NCBI RefSeq assembly: GCF_009828015.1
Contig: NZ_WTYG01000004.1
Span: 1-64,000 of the forward strand
Reading direction: 5' to 3'
Length of the DNA stretch: 64,000 nucleotides
Origin: Qipengyuania citrea
GTDB taxonomy: Bacteria > Pseudomonadota > Alphaproteobacteria > Sphingomonadales > Sphingomonadaceae
In this document: piece after piece, positions 16,943 through 25,684 of the stretch
Position numbering within the stretch: the stretch's first letter is position 1
Layout of the letters: every line of letters begins with the position of its first letter
Translations under genes and position numbers: made by a program
The notes under the pieces: model-generated
Seen by the model: only the letters and a program-made list of their open reading frames with translations
Told to the model about the DNA's origin: nothing
Database searches by the model: none

Positions 16943-17476
16943 TCACCTAATGTCTGTTGTGAGTTCGATTGCTACGAGGTGCCAGCTGAGCCCATCCCGC
17001 TCGAAGCGATAGCTGTTGCCCCTTGCTTCGCTGCGGCCCGAAGGCGTCGCCACGATTGTATTCAGCGCGGACCAGTCGAACGACCAGCTATCGGTGGTTT
17101 CCATTATGCGGGGCATGGGGCCGGCGGGCTCTTCCTCGGGAAAATCTGCGGGCAGTCCGGCGGCGGCTGCGAACTGCCATTCGCCATAAGGTTCGTTGAC
17201 GAACATCCGCACTGCACGCAGGTCCGACATCGCATCCAGAATGACGTCCTTAGTGTAGGGCGGCTCATAGGTATCGACCTGAGACAACATCTGATTCTCG
17301 AAGGCTGCTCGCACGCGCGCCCGGTCGAATAGAGCGAGCAACTCTTCGGGCGCAGTTTCCCAATCGCTGAGTGCTGCAATCGCCAGCCTGGGCGAAAAAG
17401 CATACCAGCTTCCCCCGGCCACAATTACGATTGCGGCAATAGTTGTAACCAGCCAGATGAAGCGAGAGCTCTTCAT
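16943..17476 (-). CDS. DUF2939-like small membrane-anchored protein
   Basis: 177 aa from ATG 17476 (an ATG five codons upstream is possible). A single N-terminal membrane segment (FIWLVTTIAAIVIVAGGSWYAFSP) is followed by ALSDWETAPEELLALFDRARVRAAFENQM, the layout of DUF2939 proteins: anchor, 'SP..A..AL..A...D...L...DF..' and a periplasmic helical domain. Function unknown. It converges with nothing and is transcribed away from the lipoprotein operon. Confidence 0.6.
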   Translation of the reverse strand: MKSSRFIWLVTTIAAIVIVAGGSWYAFSPRLAIAALSDWETAPEELLALFDRARVRAAFENQMLSQVDTYEPPYTKDVILDAMSDLRAVRMFVNEPYGEWQFAAAAGLPADFPEEEPAGPMPRIMETTDSWSFDWSALNTIVATPSGRSEARGNSYRFERDGLSWHLVAIELTTDIR

Positions 17477-17637
17477 GATCGAAAACATAGCAGTCCAAGG
17501 AGGCTACACTCAACGGATTATCCCGGATCCGGAAATTCCAACATAAGCGGAAGCTTTTGCTTTCAAGAAAACGTTTCGTTTCAGTGCCGTTCAGCGAGAA
17601 CGCTCCATGATACATCATCACACTGGGAGATGATGTA

Positions 17638-19182
17638 TTGATTCGACTTGCTGTTGCCCTGTGCGCCAGTCTGGCGGCTTGCTCTGCACAGAATTCGGGC
17701 GCGGATCGTGACGGCTATGCCACGATCGTAGAGGCGCCGCCTTACACGCCGATCGAAACGCTTGGCCCTGCCGCCTACACGCCGACCGTGGAAGACCGGC
17801 GAATGCGCTTTGGCGACCAGCTGGAGCAGCAACATCTGCCGATGCTGCGCCGCCTCAAGAAGGGCGAAATCGGCAATTTCGGTGGGATCGAGTGGCGCTG
17901 GAGCGATGGACCGGAAAACGATGGCCTCGGGACCGTGCAAGGCATTGCCTGGTTCCTGCGCGAGCCGGCGGCCTCACTGGCGCGTTACACATCAGATCCG
18001 CTGTTCCGCGCCGAACAAGCTGGTTTTTCGCGTTCGGATCAGGACCGGATCGTTCGCGAATGGGCGGAACGCATCGGTCCCGAGCGGGCCTATCCCGGTT
18101 TCGGGAACATGAGTGTGCCGTGGCTTTCCATCGTCATGCCGCGTACTGAATTCGACGCGCTGCGAAAGGAGAAAGGCTGGAAAATTCCAGTCAACCTGCT
18201 GCTGCGTTTCGAACCGCGCGCCAACCCCGACTTGCCGTCGATTGCACCCGATGTGGCAGGCCAGATCCGATACTTCGCGCAGGCAGACATATCCTCTGTC
18301 CCGCCTCCGGACCTGGCGAGTTTCGATGCTATCGTCCTGCGCGATGGTTGTTTCTTCATCGACGAAGGCGGGGATGATGATCCGCTCGTCCTGTTCCCGT
18401 TCGAGGCTGGTGTCTGGCGTGATGAGCAGGGGCACGTCGCCTTTCGCCCCCGCGTTTCAACCGATACCCGCCGGTTCGGGCGTGTCGGGACGCGCCTGCA
18501 ATTGGGCAGCAGAGGTGAAATCAGCGATCCGCCGGCAGAGCTGATTTCGGCCTGCGGCAACCATCGCGTTGTTGCCGTGACTTCGCTCGATCAGGCGGCG
18601 GGGTATGGCAATGACTGGTTCGCCGTGCGCGAATATCGCGACCGCGAAGGGATCAGCAGCGCTGAGGCCATGCGCCGCGCGAACGAATGCATGCTGGCGC
18701 AGGAGCAGACCATGGCGGACAATCGCCTGCGCGGCGGGCGCGAACATCCGACACAATGCGCCAAACTGTTCGGCATCTGGGGTAACCCCGTAAACCCGCC
18801 TCCGCCGTCGCCGCCGCCCCTGCTGCCCGGAATGCAGACGCAATCCGCCACCGAACCGCTTTTCCCTCCATCGTCTCCCAAGAAGCTGGTGCCGACCCGT
18901 AACGGCGTGTGCCGGTTCGAGGAACGCAACCCTGCCGAACGACCCGGAGAACTGATCGCGACCAACCGCGATTCCAATATGATCTTCTGGGCCGATGAAG
19001 GCGCGGCGCTGTGGGATCACCCCAACGGCTTCATCGACGAAGGCATGGTGATCCCCGGCAAGCGCATCGTCGCGGCGCGCGAAGGGATGAAGGATCTGTG
19101 GATCTTCCCCAATCGCGACGGCCCGATCTACCTCCATTCCGGCCCGGAGATATTCGCATGCAGCCAGCCCGAAGACTGGTGA
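17638..19182 (+). CDS. lipoprotein of unknown function, 514 aa
   Basis: The start is TTG 17638 after GGGAGATGATG; the lipobox LAAC at residues 12-15 predicts a lipidated Cys15. Proline-rich spacer PPPPSPPPLL lies near residue 388. Two regions have the same pattern, a DGC or NGVC segment followed by charged residues and LVLFPF or MIFW (about 235-295 and about 425-510). The same pattern occurs in the next two genes, so all three carry a shared domain. First gene of an operon with overlapping ends. Function not recognised. Confidence 0.7.
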   Translation: MIRLAVALCASLAACSAQNSGADRDGYATIVEAPPYTPIETLGPAAYTPTVEDRRMRFGDQLEQQHLPMLRRLKKGEIGNFGGIEWRWSDGPENDGLGTVQGIAWFLREPAASLARYTSDPLFRAEQAGFSRSDQDRIVREWAERIGPERAYPGFGNMSVPWLSIVMPRTEFDALRKEKGWKIPVNLLLRFEPRANPDLPSIAPDVAGQIRYFAQADISSVPPPDLASFDAIVLRDGCFFIDEGGDDDPLVLFPFEAGVWRDEQGHVAFRPRVSTDTRRFGRVGTRLQLGSRGEISDPPAELISACGNHRVVAVTSLDQAAGYGNDWFAVREYRDREGISSAEAMRRANECMLAQEQTMADNRLRGGREHPTQCAKLFGIWGNPVNPPPPSPPPLLPGMQTQSATEPLFPPSSPKKLVPTRNGVCRFEERNPAERPGELIATNRDSNMIFWADEGAALWDHPNGFIDEGMVIPGKRIVAAREGMKDLWIFPNRDGPIYLHSGPEIFACSQPEDW

Positions 19183-19592
19183 GGATTGCAGCGCTCGCCC
19201 TGGTCATACCGCTGACCGCTTGCCAAGGCGCGCCATCATCGCCGCACCTGATTACCATCGCGAAGCCTGCACGTGCGGGAGAGGCGCTGATCCGGGGCGA
19301 ACTGGCGGTGGTGCGCGGCTGCGTCGTGATGAAAGGTCCCCGCCGCAATTCGACGGTCCTGTTCGATCCGGGCGTCACCTTGCTGCCATCGGTTGAAGGG
19401 CTCCACGATCCACATTCCGGCAACGACATTCCTTTCGGCCAACGCATTAGCGGCGGAGGGGGCTTTTTGCGCGAGAATGCAAAGGGATGGCCGATTTCGG
19501 ATATCGAGCGTTTCTATGGAGTTACGATCCCTGCGGCCTGCCCGAAAGACGACATCATGCGGCTGCGAAACATGGAAGTTCTGGAAGGATGA
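19158..19592 (+). CDS. small lipoprotein sharing the domain of its neighbours
   Basis: 144 aa. ATG 19158 lies within the end of the upstream gene (25-bp overlap) and gives a good signal with lipobox LTAC (Cys20), whereas the longer frame to 19011 does not. The body is essentially one copy of the recurring domain: GELAVVRGCVVMKG, then STVLFDPGVTLL and FGQRISGGGG. It is the minimal single-domain form of the 514-aa and 458-aa neighbours. Stop overlaps the next start as ATGA. Confidence 0.65.
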   Translation: MQPARRLVRIAALALVIPLTACQGAPSSPHLITIAKPARAGEALIRGELAVVRGCVVMKGPRRNSTVLFDPGVTLLPSVEGLHDPHSGNDIPFGQRISGGGGFLRENAKGWPISDIERFYGVTIPAACPKDDIMRLRNMEVLEG

Positions 19593-20965
19593 CTGAGCGA
19601 AAGATCTTCTCCCCCGCGTTGTCCGGCTTGCTGGCCGCCAGCCTTGCCGGTTGCGCTTCGCAAGATGCTGCATCGCCGCCATTGTCCGATGGCTTACCGT
19701 TTCACGCGGAAATCGGGACGAGCGGTTTCGCCACGATCCTGTCTGCGCCGCCTGCATCATTTGATCCGGTCGAACCCCCGGTGCCCGCACCCCGTACGGC
19801 AGAACAGGATGCGGCGGACGCGGATTTCATGCGGGTCGCGGACTACCAAAACAGCGTGATGGACGAAGTGCAGGCGCTGGCTGAACGACTGCGCCGGGAA
19901 GAGCGCGGAAACTTCCAGACCTTGCATTATGACAATGAGGGCGAACTCGGCGTCGTCTTCGAATTTCTGCGCGATGGCCCGGCCACGCTGCGCAAGTATA
20001 GCAAAAACCCGACCTTTCGCGGGGAAACCGTGCGCTGGTCACAGGAGGAACTGAGGGCTGCCGCTGATTTCATGTGGGAAACGTTCCGCGAAGATCGCGT
20101 GATCCAGTCAACCGGTGTTGGCACGCAGGTCGCCACTGTCGAGATCAGCGTCTCGGAAGAAGAATTCCGGGCGCTGGTGAAACGCAAGGGCGTGATCATT
20201 CCCGAGCCGGTTGAGTTGGTGTTTCGCGCGACGCCGATGGTGCCCCTGGTCAACCCGCCACGCCCGGCTGCGCAGGATCAGGCGGTTCCGGACGAAGTCG
20301 CACCCTATCTGCGTATCTTCCCTCAACACGATCGCCCTGCAGGCGCGTTGCACGCAATAAACAGCCGCGTGACCGTGGTTCTGAAGGACGGCTGCTTCCG
20401 CGCCGCCGACAGGGACGATGCGCTGGTGCTGTTTCCCTTCGGCGCAAAACTGTTCGTCGATAGTGCAAACTACCTCGCTTTCGGCAGTGGCGAGCGTCCC
20501 GGATACGCGCGCGTGGGCGAAGCGGTCGAGTTCATGGGCTCTGTCAATGAGGTAACGACGCCAGAGCTGGTCGATCCGATCCACGCCGCTTGCGGACCGG
20601 GCAAGGTCATCAAGGTGGAGGGAATGGAAAGCGCCGCCGCAGGCGATGCGCAGAGGAAAGTGACCGACCGTGCCAATGCCATCCGCAGCCTGGGGGACCG
20701 ATACGGCCTGGATGCGCGGCAGGCCGGACGTGCGCTTGACTGGCTCGATGCAAGGGGTGAGGCCAATCGCCAAACCAGCCCGGAAGGCATCGCGCTGCCG
20801 CCAATCACGGGTACGATGATGGTCGAAATGCCGCCGCGCCCAGTGATGGATCCGTCCGAATGCCCGCCCGGCAGCAGCCTCAACGCCGGTCTTTGCCGAA
20901 CCCCTGAAGGCCATCTGCGACCACTGCCGGATTGGCTGGTCGAATTTCTGGAGCAGGATCGATGA
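19589..20965 (+). CDS. lipoprotein of unknown function, paralogue of the 514-aa gene
   Basis: 458 aa from ATG 19589 (ATGA overlap). Lipobox LAGC gives a lipidated Cys near residue 20. It aligns by eye with the first gene of the operon: GFATILSAPPASFDPVE against GYATIVEAPPYTPIETL, an EERGNF segment against KGEIGNF, and VVLKDGCFRAADRDDALVLFPF against IVLRDGCFFIDEGGDDDPLVLF. So it is a diverged tandem duplicate. Likely a periplasm-facing or outer-membrane lipoprotein; role unknown. Confidence 0.7.
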   Translation: MTERKIFSPALSGLLAASLAGCASQDAASPPLSDGLPFHAEIGTSGFATILSAPPASFDPVEPPVPAPRTAEQDAADADFMRVADYQNSVMDEVQALAERLRREERGNFQTLHYDNEGELGVVFEFLRDGPATLRKYSKNPTFRGETVRWSQEELRAAADFMWETFREDRVIQSTGVGTQVATVEISVSEEEFRALVKRKGVIIPEPVELVFRATPMVPLVNPPRPAAQDQAVPDEVAPYLRIFPQHDRPAGALHAINSRVTVVLKDGCFRAADRDDALVLFPFGAKLFVDSANYLAFGSGERPGYARVGEAVEFMGSVNEVTTPELVDPIHAACGPGKVIKVEGMESAAAGDAQRKVTDRANAIRSLGDRYGLDARQAGRALDWLDARGEANRQTSPEGIALPPITGTMMVEMPPRPVMDPSECPPGSSLNAGLCRTPEGHLRPLPDWLVEFLEQDR

Positions 20966-21235
20966 AGCGCGCCGGCAAATCACAGGCGCGACTATGGCTT
21001 GCCCCGATGGGGGCTGCACTTTTGAGCGGTTGCGGCGGCGCATATCGTTCCTGCCGAATCTTCGTTGCAGGCTTTCGAGGATGTGAAGGCGCGGGCTCGC
21101 GGTATGCTCGAGACGCAGCACACCATCGCTCATGCAACTTTCGAAGCCTGTCTCGCTGCAGACTGTGATCCGGACATGGTCCCGGACCATCAGGTCGAGA
21201 AGAACCATCATCACGACCATGACCACGACCATTGA
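20962..21235 (+). pseudogene. small lipoprotein with His/Asp-rich tail, frameshifted
   Basis: ATG 20962 overlaps the previous stop (ATGA) and opens a signal with lipobox LLSGC. Around 21030-21045 the sense shifts to the +1 frame, which then runs AAHIVPAESSLQAFEDV, through CLAADCDPDMVPDHQ, to a tail HHHDHDHDH and TGA at 21233-21235. The original frame instead gives Arg/Cys-rich nonsense to 21168. The combined product would be about 90 aa, a lipid-anchored metal-chelating peptide. A one-base indel in the GGTTGCGGCGGCGC run is the simplest explanation; an independent start in the second frame (GTG 21082) is the alternative. Confidence 0.6.
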
Positions 21236-21327
21236 CAAGCGCGGCGATCGGGTTGGTCGCTGTGGGCAAGCAGCTTGGCAGCGCACGACATGAACCGCCC
21301 TGCAACTCGTAAAATGAGGACCAACGA

Positions 21328-22968
21328 ATGAAAGCATCCGATCTCATGGTCGCCGCACTCGAAGCCGAGGGGGTCGAGTATGTTTTCGCCGTTCCAGGCG
21401 AAGAGAACCTGGATCTTCTGGAATCGCTGCGAACATCCACCATCAGGCTGGTTCTGGCCCGTCACGAACAGGGCGCTGGCTTCATGGCGGCGACCTATGG
21501 CCGCCTGACCGGCAAGGCAGGTGTGTGCCTGGCAACGCTCGGGCCTGGTGCGACGAACCTGACAACTCCGGCGGCCTATGCCGCGCTCGGGGCCTTTCCG
21601 CTCGTCATCATAACCGGGCAGAAACCGATAAAGACATCGAAACAGGCCCAGTTCCAGATTGTCGACGTCGTTTCCCTGTTCAGGCCTTTGTGCAAGGCTT
21701 CGACCCAGATCGTGAACGGCAACCGCATCCCGTCGCTCGTTCGCGAGGGATTTCGCCTGGCGCAGGAAGAAAGGCCAGGCGCTGTGCTGCTCGAGCTGCC
21801 CGAAGACATTGCTGAAGAGCAAACGGTCGAACCTGTCATACCGCCGCATGACAGGCGCTATGCCGTAGCGGGTGACGCCGCTCTAGATGAGGCAGCGAGA
21901 CGTATCCTCGCTGCACAGAGACCTCTGCTACTGATCGGAGCCGGAGCGAACCGCCGCCGCGCTTCGAAGGTGTTGCGCAAATTCGTGTCTGATACCGGCT
22001 TTCCATTCTTCGACACCCAGATGGGCAAGGGCGTGGTCGATGAAGATAGCGAGCTCTATCTGGGCACCGCGGCGCTATCGTCGGGCGATTATGTTCACTG
22101 CGCAATCGAAAAGGCCGATCTGATCGTCAATATCGGTCACGATGTGGTTGAAAAGCCGCCCTTCTTCATGGAGCCGGGCGGGCAGACCGTCATCCATATC
22201 AATTACAAGGCAGCCGAAGTCGATCAGGTCTACTTCCCGCAGCTCGAGGTCATCGGCGACATCGCCGGATCGGTCGAGCGGCTGGGAAACCGTCTGGATG
22301 GCAAGCTGCAGTGCGATCGCAGCTATTACACTGTGCTGCACCACGAGATTGCTTCGCACATTTCCGAGACCAGCGACGACGAACGTTTTCCGATGGTCCC
22401 CCAGCGCGTGGTTGCCGACGTACGCAGCGTAATGGCGCGCGATGATATCGTTGCGCTCGACAACGGTATCTACAAGATCTGGTTCGCCAGAAACTACATT
22501 GCGAATGAACCGGGTACCATCCTTCTCGACAATGCATTGGCGACGATGGGCGCAGGCCTTCCATCGGCCATGATGGCGGCGATGCTGTCGCCGGGGCGCA
22601 GAGTGCTCGCGGTATGCGGCGATGGCGGGTTCATGATGAACTCGCAGGAACTGGAAACGGCCGTCAGGCTGGGCCTGAACCTCGTCGTACTCGTCCTGAA
22701 CGATGCAGCATACGGCATGATCCGCTGGAAGCAGGACCAGCTCGGCTTTCCGGACTACGGCCTAACCTTTTCCAATCCCGACTTCGTCACCTACGCACAA
22801 AGCTATGGAGCGACCGGTCACCGGGTCGAGCGGAGCGCAGATCTTGTGGCGGTCCTGAACGCCGCATTCGAGGCGGGCGGCGTGCACCTTGTCGATCTGC
22901 CCGTCGACTACTCCGAAAACAAGAAGGTGCTGATCGACGAACTCGGCGCAAAGGTGTGCGAGCTATGA
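21328..22968 (+). CDS. thiamine-diphosphate enzyme, acetolactate synthase large-subunit-like
   Basis: 546 aa with the full three-domain layout of the AHAS/pyruvate oxidase superfamily. Glu47 in RHEQGAGFMA is the ThDP-activating residue; LGPGATNLTTPAAYA follows; the ThDP-binding motif GDGGFMMNSQELETA begins near residue 430. It looks closest to catabolic, FAD-independent acetolactate synthases because no small subunit gene is present. Coupled by ATGA overlap to an aldehyde dehydrogenase, which argues for a specific decarboxylase/ligase step rather than branched amino acid synthesis. Substrate uncertain. Confidence 0.85.
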   Translation: MKASDLMVAALEAEGVEYVFAVPGEENLDLLESLRTSTIRLVLARHEQGAGFMAATYGRLTGKAGVCLATLGPGATNLTTPAAYAALGAFPLVIITGQKPIKTSKQAQFQIVDVVSLFRPLCKASTQIVNGNRIPSLVREGFRLAQEERPGAVLLELPEDIAEEQTVEPVIPPHDRRYAVAGDAALDEAARRILAAQRPLLLIGAGANRRRASKVLRKFVSDTGFPFFDTQMGKGVVDEDSELYLGTAALSSGDYVHCAIEKADLIVNIGHDVVEKPPFFMEPGGQTVIHINYKAAEVDQVYFPQLEVIGDIAGSVERLGNRLDGKLQCDRSYYTVLHHEIASHISETSDDERFPMVPQRVVADVRSVMARDDIVALDNGIYKIWFARNYIANEPGTILLDNALATMGAGLPSAMMAAMLSPGRRVLAVCGDGGFMMNSQELETAVRLGLNLVVLVLNDAAYGMIRWKQDQLGFPDYGLTFSNPDFVTYAQSYGATGHRVERSADLVAVLNAAFEAGGVHLVDLPVDYSENKKVLIDELGAKVCEL

Positions 22969-24359
22969 AGACGATCGTTCGCAATCCCTTCGACCGCGAG
23001 CCGGTTGCAGAAGTGCCGCTTGTCGACTGGCCTCAAATCGATGAATGGCTGAGTGAAGCGCAGTTGCTCCACCGCGACCGCCATGGCTGGCTTGCCGTGC
23101 ACGAGCGTATCGCCATCCTCCGGCGGGCTGCGGATATCATGCGCGAACGAGCCGAGGATCTGGCTCTCCAGATCGTCAGGGAGGGCGGCAAACCGCTGGT
23201 CGATGCGCGCGTGGAAGCCGGTCGCGCGATCAACAGCGTCGACTTATGCGTTCAGGCGCTCCGCGATGGCGGCGGTCACGAGATCCCCATGGACCTGACA
23301 GAAGCGGGTGCGGGAAGGACGGCATATACCTTCCGCGAGCCGATCGGTCCTGTCGTGGCGATCTCGGCATTCAATCACCCGCTCAACCTGATCGTCCATC
23401 AGGTTGGACCGGCGGTAGCAGCCGGGTGCCCCGTTCTCATCAAGCCTGCGCTGGAAACGCCTCTGTCATGCCAGAGCTTCGTGAGCATTCTCCATGAAGC
23501 CGGCCTGCCCGAGGCCTGGTGCCGGTTCGCACCTTGCGGCAACGATATCGCCGAAAGAATGGTAACCGATCCGCGCACGGCGTTCTTCTCATTCATCGGT
23601 TCTGCGAAAATCGGCTGGATGCTTCGCTCGAAGCTGGCGCCGGGGACCCGCATTGCTCTCGAGCACGGCGGCGCGGCGCCGGTAATCGTGGACAACGGCG
23701 TGGAGCGCGCAGCAGTGATCGCCTCGTTGCTTAAAGGCGGGTTCTATCATTCGGGTCAGGTCTGCGTTTCCGTACAGCGCGTATTCGTCCCTGCTGCAGA
23801 ATTGAAAGACTTCGCCAATGACCTAGGGCGAGCAGCCGAAAAGCTGGTCGTGGGCGATCCCGCCGATGCTCAGACCCAATGCGGACCCCTGATCCGGACG
23901 GAGGAAGTTGACCGCGTCGAACGCTGGGTCGATGAAGCCATTGCAGCAGGCGGCACCCTGGTGTGCGGGGGAAGCCGTCTGAGTGATACTCTTTTATCCC
24001 CGACCGTCATTGTCGATCCTCCCGAAAGTTCCAAGGTATCCCAGGAAGAAATCTTCGGCCCCGTGATCTGCGTGTATGGCTATGACGATATCGACCTGGC
24101 TATCGAGCAGGCCAATGCCCTGCCTTACGCCTTTCAGGCCGCTGTATTCACGGATCGCCTGTCAATCGCCAATCATTGCATACAGTCTCTGGCGGGATCG
24201 GCTGTGATGGTGAACGACCATACGGCATTCCGCGTCGACTGGATGCCTTTTGCAGGGCTGCGCCGCTCCGGGCTTGGCGTCGGCGGGATCGCCTATACTA
24301 TGGCGGATATGAGCATTGAAAAAATGGCCGTCTTGAACTGGCCGACAGCAGCATCATAA
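22965..24359 (+). CDS. NAD(P)-dependent aldehyde dehydrogenase
   Basis: 464 aa. ATG 22965 overlaps the previous stop. ALDH motifs are complete: FNHPLNLIVHQ for cofactor-binding entry, catalytic Glu in ALEHGG (about residue 232), nucleophilic Cys in SGQVCVSVQR (about residue 267), then EEIFGPVICVYG. Sequence style is that of glyceraldehyde/phosphonoacetaldehyde-like or succinate-semialdehyde-like enzymes. It presumably oxidises an aldehyde made by the upstream ThDP enzyme; the pathway is not identified. Confidence 0.85.
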   Translation: MKTIVRNPFDREPVAEVPLVDWPQIDEWLSEAQLLHRDRHGWLAVHERIAILRRAADIMRERAEDLALQIVREGGKPLVDARVEAGRAINSVDLCVQALRDGGGHEIPMDLTEAGAGRTAYTFREPIGPVVAISAFNHPLNLIVHQVGPAVAAGCPVLIKPALETPLSCQSFVSILHEAGLPEAWCRFAPCGNDIAERMVTDPRTAFFSFIGSAKIGWMLRSKLAPGTRIALEHGGAAPVIVDNGVERAAVIASLLKGGFYHSGQVCVSVQRVFVPAAELKDFANDLGRAAEKLVVGDPADAQTQCGPLIRTEEVDRVERWVDEAIAAGGTLVCGGSRLSDTLLSPTVIVDPPESSKVSQEEIFGPVICVYGYDDIDLAIEQANALPYAFQAAVFTDRLSIANHCIQSLAGSAVMVNDHTAFRVDWMPFAGLRRSGLGVGGIAYTMADMSIEKMAVLNWPTAAS

Positions 24360-24383
24360 CCCGTTCGACAGACCCGGGATGGC

Positions 24384-24408
24384 GACACGGGCAGCTTCGC
24401 ACCCGTCG
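24384..24408. terminator. possible bidirectional terminator hairpin
   Basis: CGACACGGG and CCCGTCG arms enclose a CAGCTTCGCA loop between two convergent genes (aldehyde dehydrogenase and merR). No good T-run follows in either direction, so this is a weak call. Confidence 0.3.
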
Positions 24409-24496
24409 GCCTTTCCCGAAGTTAAGTCTCTTAGGGGCGGCGGACAAAAGCCGTGCATCGGCGAGCCTGACCGAACTGGCGCACGAGGCGCGGGCA

Positions 24497-24895
24497 TCAA
24501 GGCTCGGTGGTACCGGCAAGTGCATCGATGATGCGACAATCGCCTACCGTGTCTTGCTCGCAGGCAGCGATCATGCGCCCAAGCTCCGTCCGCAACGCCT
24601 CCAGGCTGGCGATCTTGCGCTCGACTTCGCCGAGATGGCTTCTGGCCAGAGCGTCAATGCCCGCGCAGGACCGGTCGGCATCATCGGAGAGATCGAGCAA
24701 TTCCCTGATGCGTGCCATCGAGAAGCCGAGATCACGCGCGCGCCGTATGAAGTTAAGGCGCGCTTCCTCTGCAGGTCCATAGTCGCGATAATTGGCCTTC
24801 GTGCGCGGAGGGGCAGCGAGGATACCTTCGCGCTCGTAGAAGCGGATTGTTTCGGATTTGACGCCGGTTATCCGGGCAAGTTGACCAATTCTCAT
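24497..24895 (-). CDS. MerR-family metal-responsive regulator, CadR/PbrR-like
   Basis: 132 aa. HTH GQLARITGVKSETIRFYEREGIL at residues 4-26, then the dimerisation helix. Cys77, Cys112 and Cys120 reproduce the three-Cys pattern of the Cd/Pb/Zn-sensing MerR proteins CadR and PbrR, and no CueR-type C-x7-C loop is seen. It is divergent from a CDF transporter across a 19-bp-spaced promoter. It should twist that promoter into an active form when loaded with Cd, Pb, Zn or a related ion. Confidence 0.88.
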   Translation of the reverse strand: MRIGQLARITGVKSETIRFYEREGILAAPPRTKANYRDYGPAEEARLNFIRRARDLGFSMARIRELLDLSDDADRSCAGIDALARSHLGEVERKIASLEALRTELGRMIAACEQDTVGDCRIIDALAGTTEP

Positions 24896-24913
24896 GACAA
24901 AGGCTCCTGCCGC

Positions 24914-24944
24914 TTGACCTTGTAGTTACTACAAGGTGCATAGG
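24914..24944 (+). promoter_or_regulatory. MerR-type promoter of the CDF transporter
   Basis: TTGACC (24914-24919) and CATAGG (24939-24944) are separated by 19 bp, the overlong spacer that MerR regulators correct. The spacer holds a perfect-looking 21-bp dyad from 24917 to 24937 (ACCTTGTAG and CTACAAGGT around TTA), the CadR/PbrR/ZntR operator type. It lies between the divergent merR and CDF genes. Confidence 0.88.
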
Positions 24945-24970
24945 GCGGATCGACGCAAGGAGTCGAGTAA

Positions 24971-25588
24971 ATGGGAAAGACCTGCTGCGGCCCCGATGAG
25001 GCCGGTGCAAACAACAACGATCCGACATGGCGGCGCATTCTGTGGATCGCGCTGGGCCTTAATGCAATCATGTTCGGTGTGGAGATCGTGGCAGGCATTG
25101 CTGCGGATTCGCGCGCCTTGCAGGCCGACGCGCTCGACTTTCTCGGTGATGCGGCAAACTATGCTATCAGTCTTGGCGTAGCGGGGATGGCGCTCGTCTG
25201 GCGCGCACGTGCGGCTCTCGTAAAGGCGGCGACCATGCTGGCTTTCGGCCTGTGGGTGCTCGGCTCGGCCATCTGGGGTTTCTTTGTCGGGGCGTCGCCC
25301 GACCCGGGAACGATGGGCGCCATCGGTTCTCTTGCTCTGGCGGTAAATCTCGCCGTCGCCGCGATGCTGTTCCGGTATCGCTCGGGCGATGCGAACATGC
25401 GCTCGGTGTGGATTTGTTCGCGCAACGACGCGATCGGTAATATCGCCGTGCTGGCGGCAGCGATTGGCGTTTTCGGCACCGGCCGTGCGTGGCCCGATCT
25501 GGTTGTGGCGAGCATCATGGCAGGACTGGCGGTGTGGGGAAGTGCCGAAGTCTCCAAACAGGCCCGTGGCGAACTGCGCTCTACCTAA
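24971..25588 (+). CDS. cation diffusion facilitator (CDF) family transporter
   Basis: 205 aa with five to six membrane segments and no C-terminal cytoplasmic CDF domain. Metal-site motifs of CDF helices II and V are seen: ADALDFLGDAANY and SRNDAIGNIAVL. The N terminus starts MGKTCCGPDE, a Cys-pair that could pick up soft metal ions. Truncated, single-domain CDF proteins next to a CadR-like regulator are known from other metal islands. It likely exports Zn/Cd/Co-type ions from the cytoplasm. Confidence 0.85.
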   Translation: MGKTCCGPDEAGANNNDPTWRRILWIALGLNAIMFGVEIVAGIAADSRALQADALDFLGDAANYAISLGVAGMALVWRARAALVKAATMLAFGLWVLGSAIWGFFVGASPDPGTMGAIGSLALAVNLAVAAMLFRYRSGDANMRSVWICSRNDAIGNIAVLAAAIGVFGTGRAWPDLVVASIMAGLAVWGSAEVSKQARGELRST

Positions 25589-25639
25589 ACTCCAGAATAT
25601 CCCCGCGATCGGGGGTTGGAGGAAATACATTTCCGTCTA

Positions 25640-25672
25640 CACCCTGCTATTGCGAATTAATTGCAACAGATA
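25640..25672. promoter_or_regulatory. inverted repeat upstream of the FTR1-like gene
   Basis: TTGCGAATTAATTGCAA (about 25650-25667) is an imperfect 17-bp palindrome about 20 bp before the start codon. The AT-rich core and the target (an iron permease) would suit an iron regulator such as Fur or RirA, but the match to any known box is not good enough to name one. Confidence 0.35.
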
Positions 25673-25684
25673 TAGAGACCCCTC

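Noticed and set aside
20108-21337. 409-codon minus-strand frame opposite the third lipoprotein gene
   Set aside because: Runs across the end of the lipoprotein gene and the His-tailed gene; composition is that of an antisense frame.
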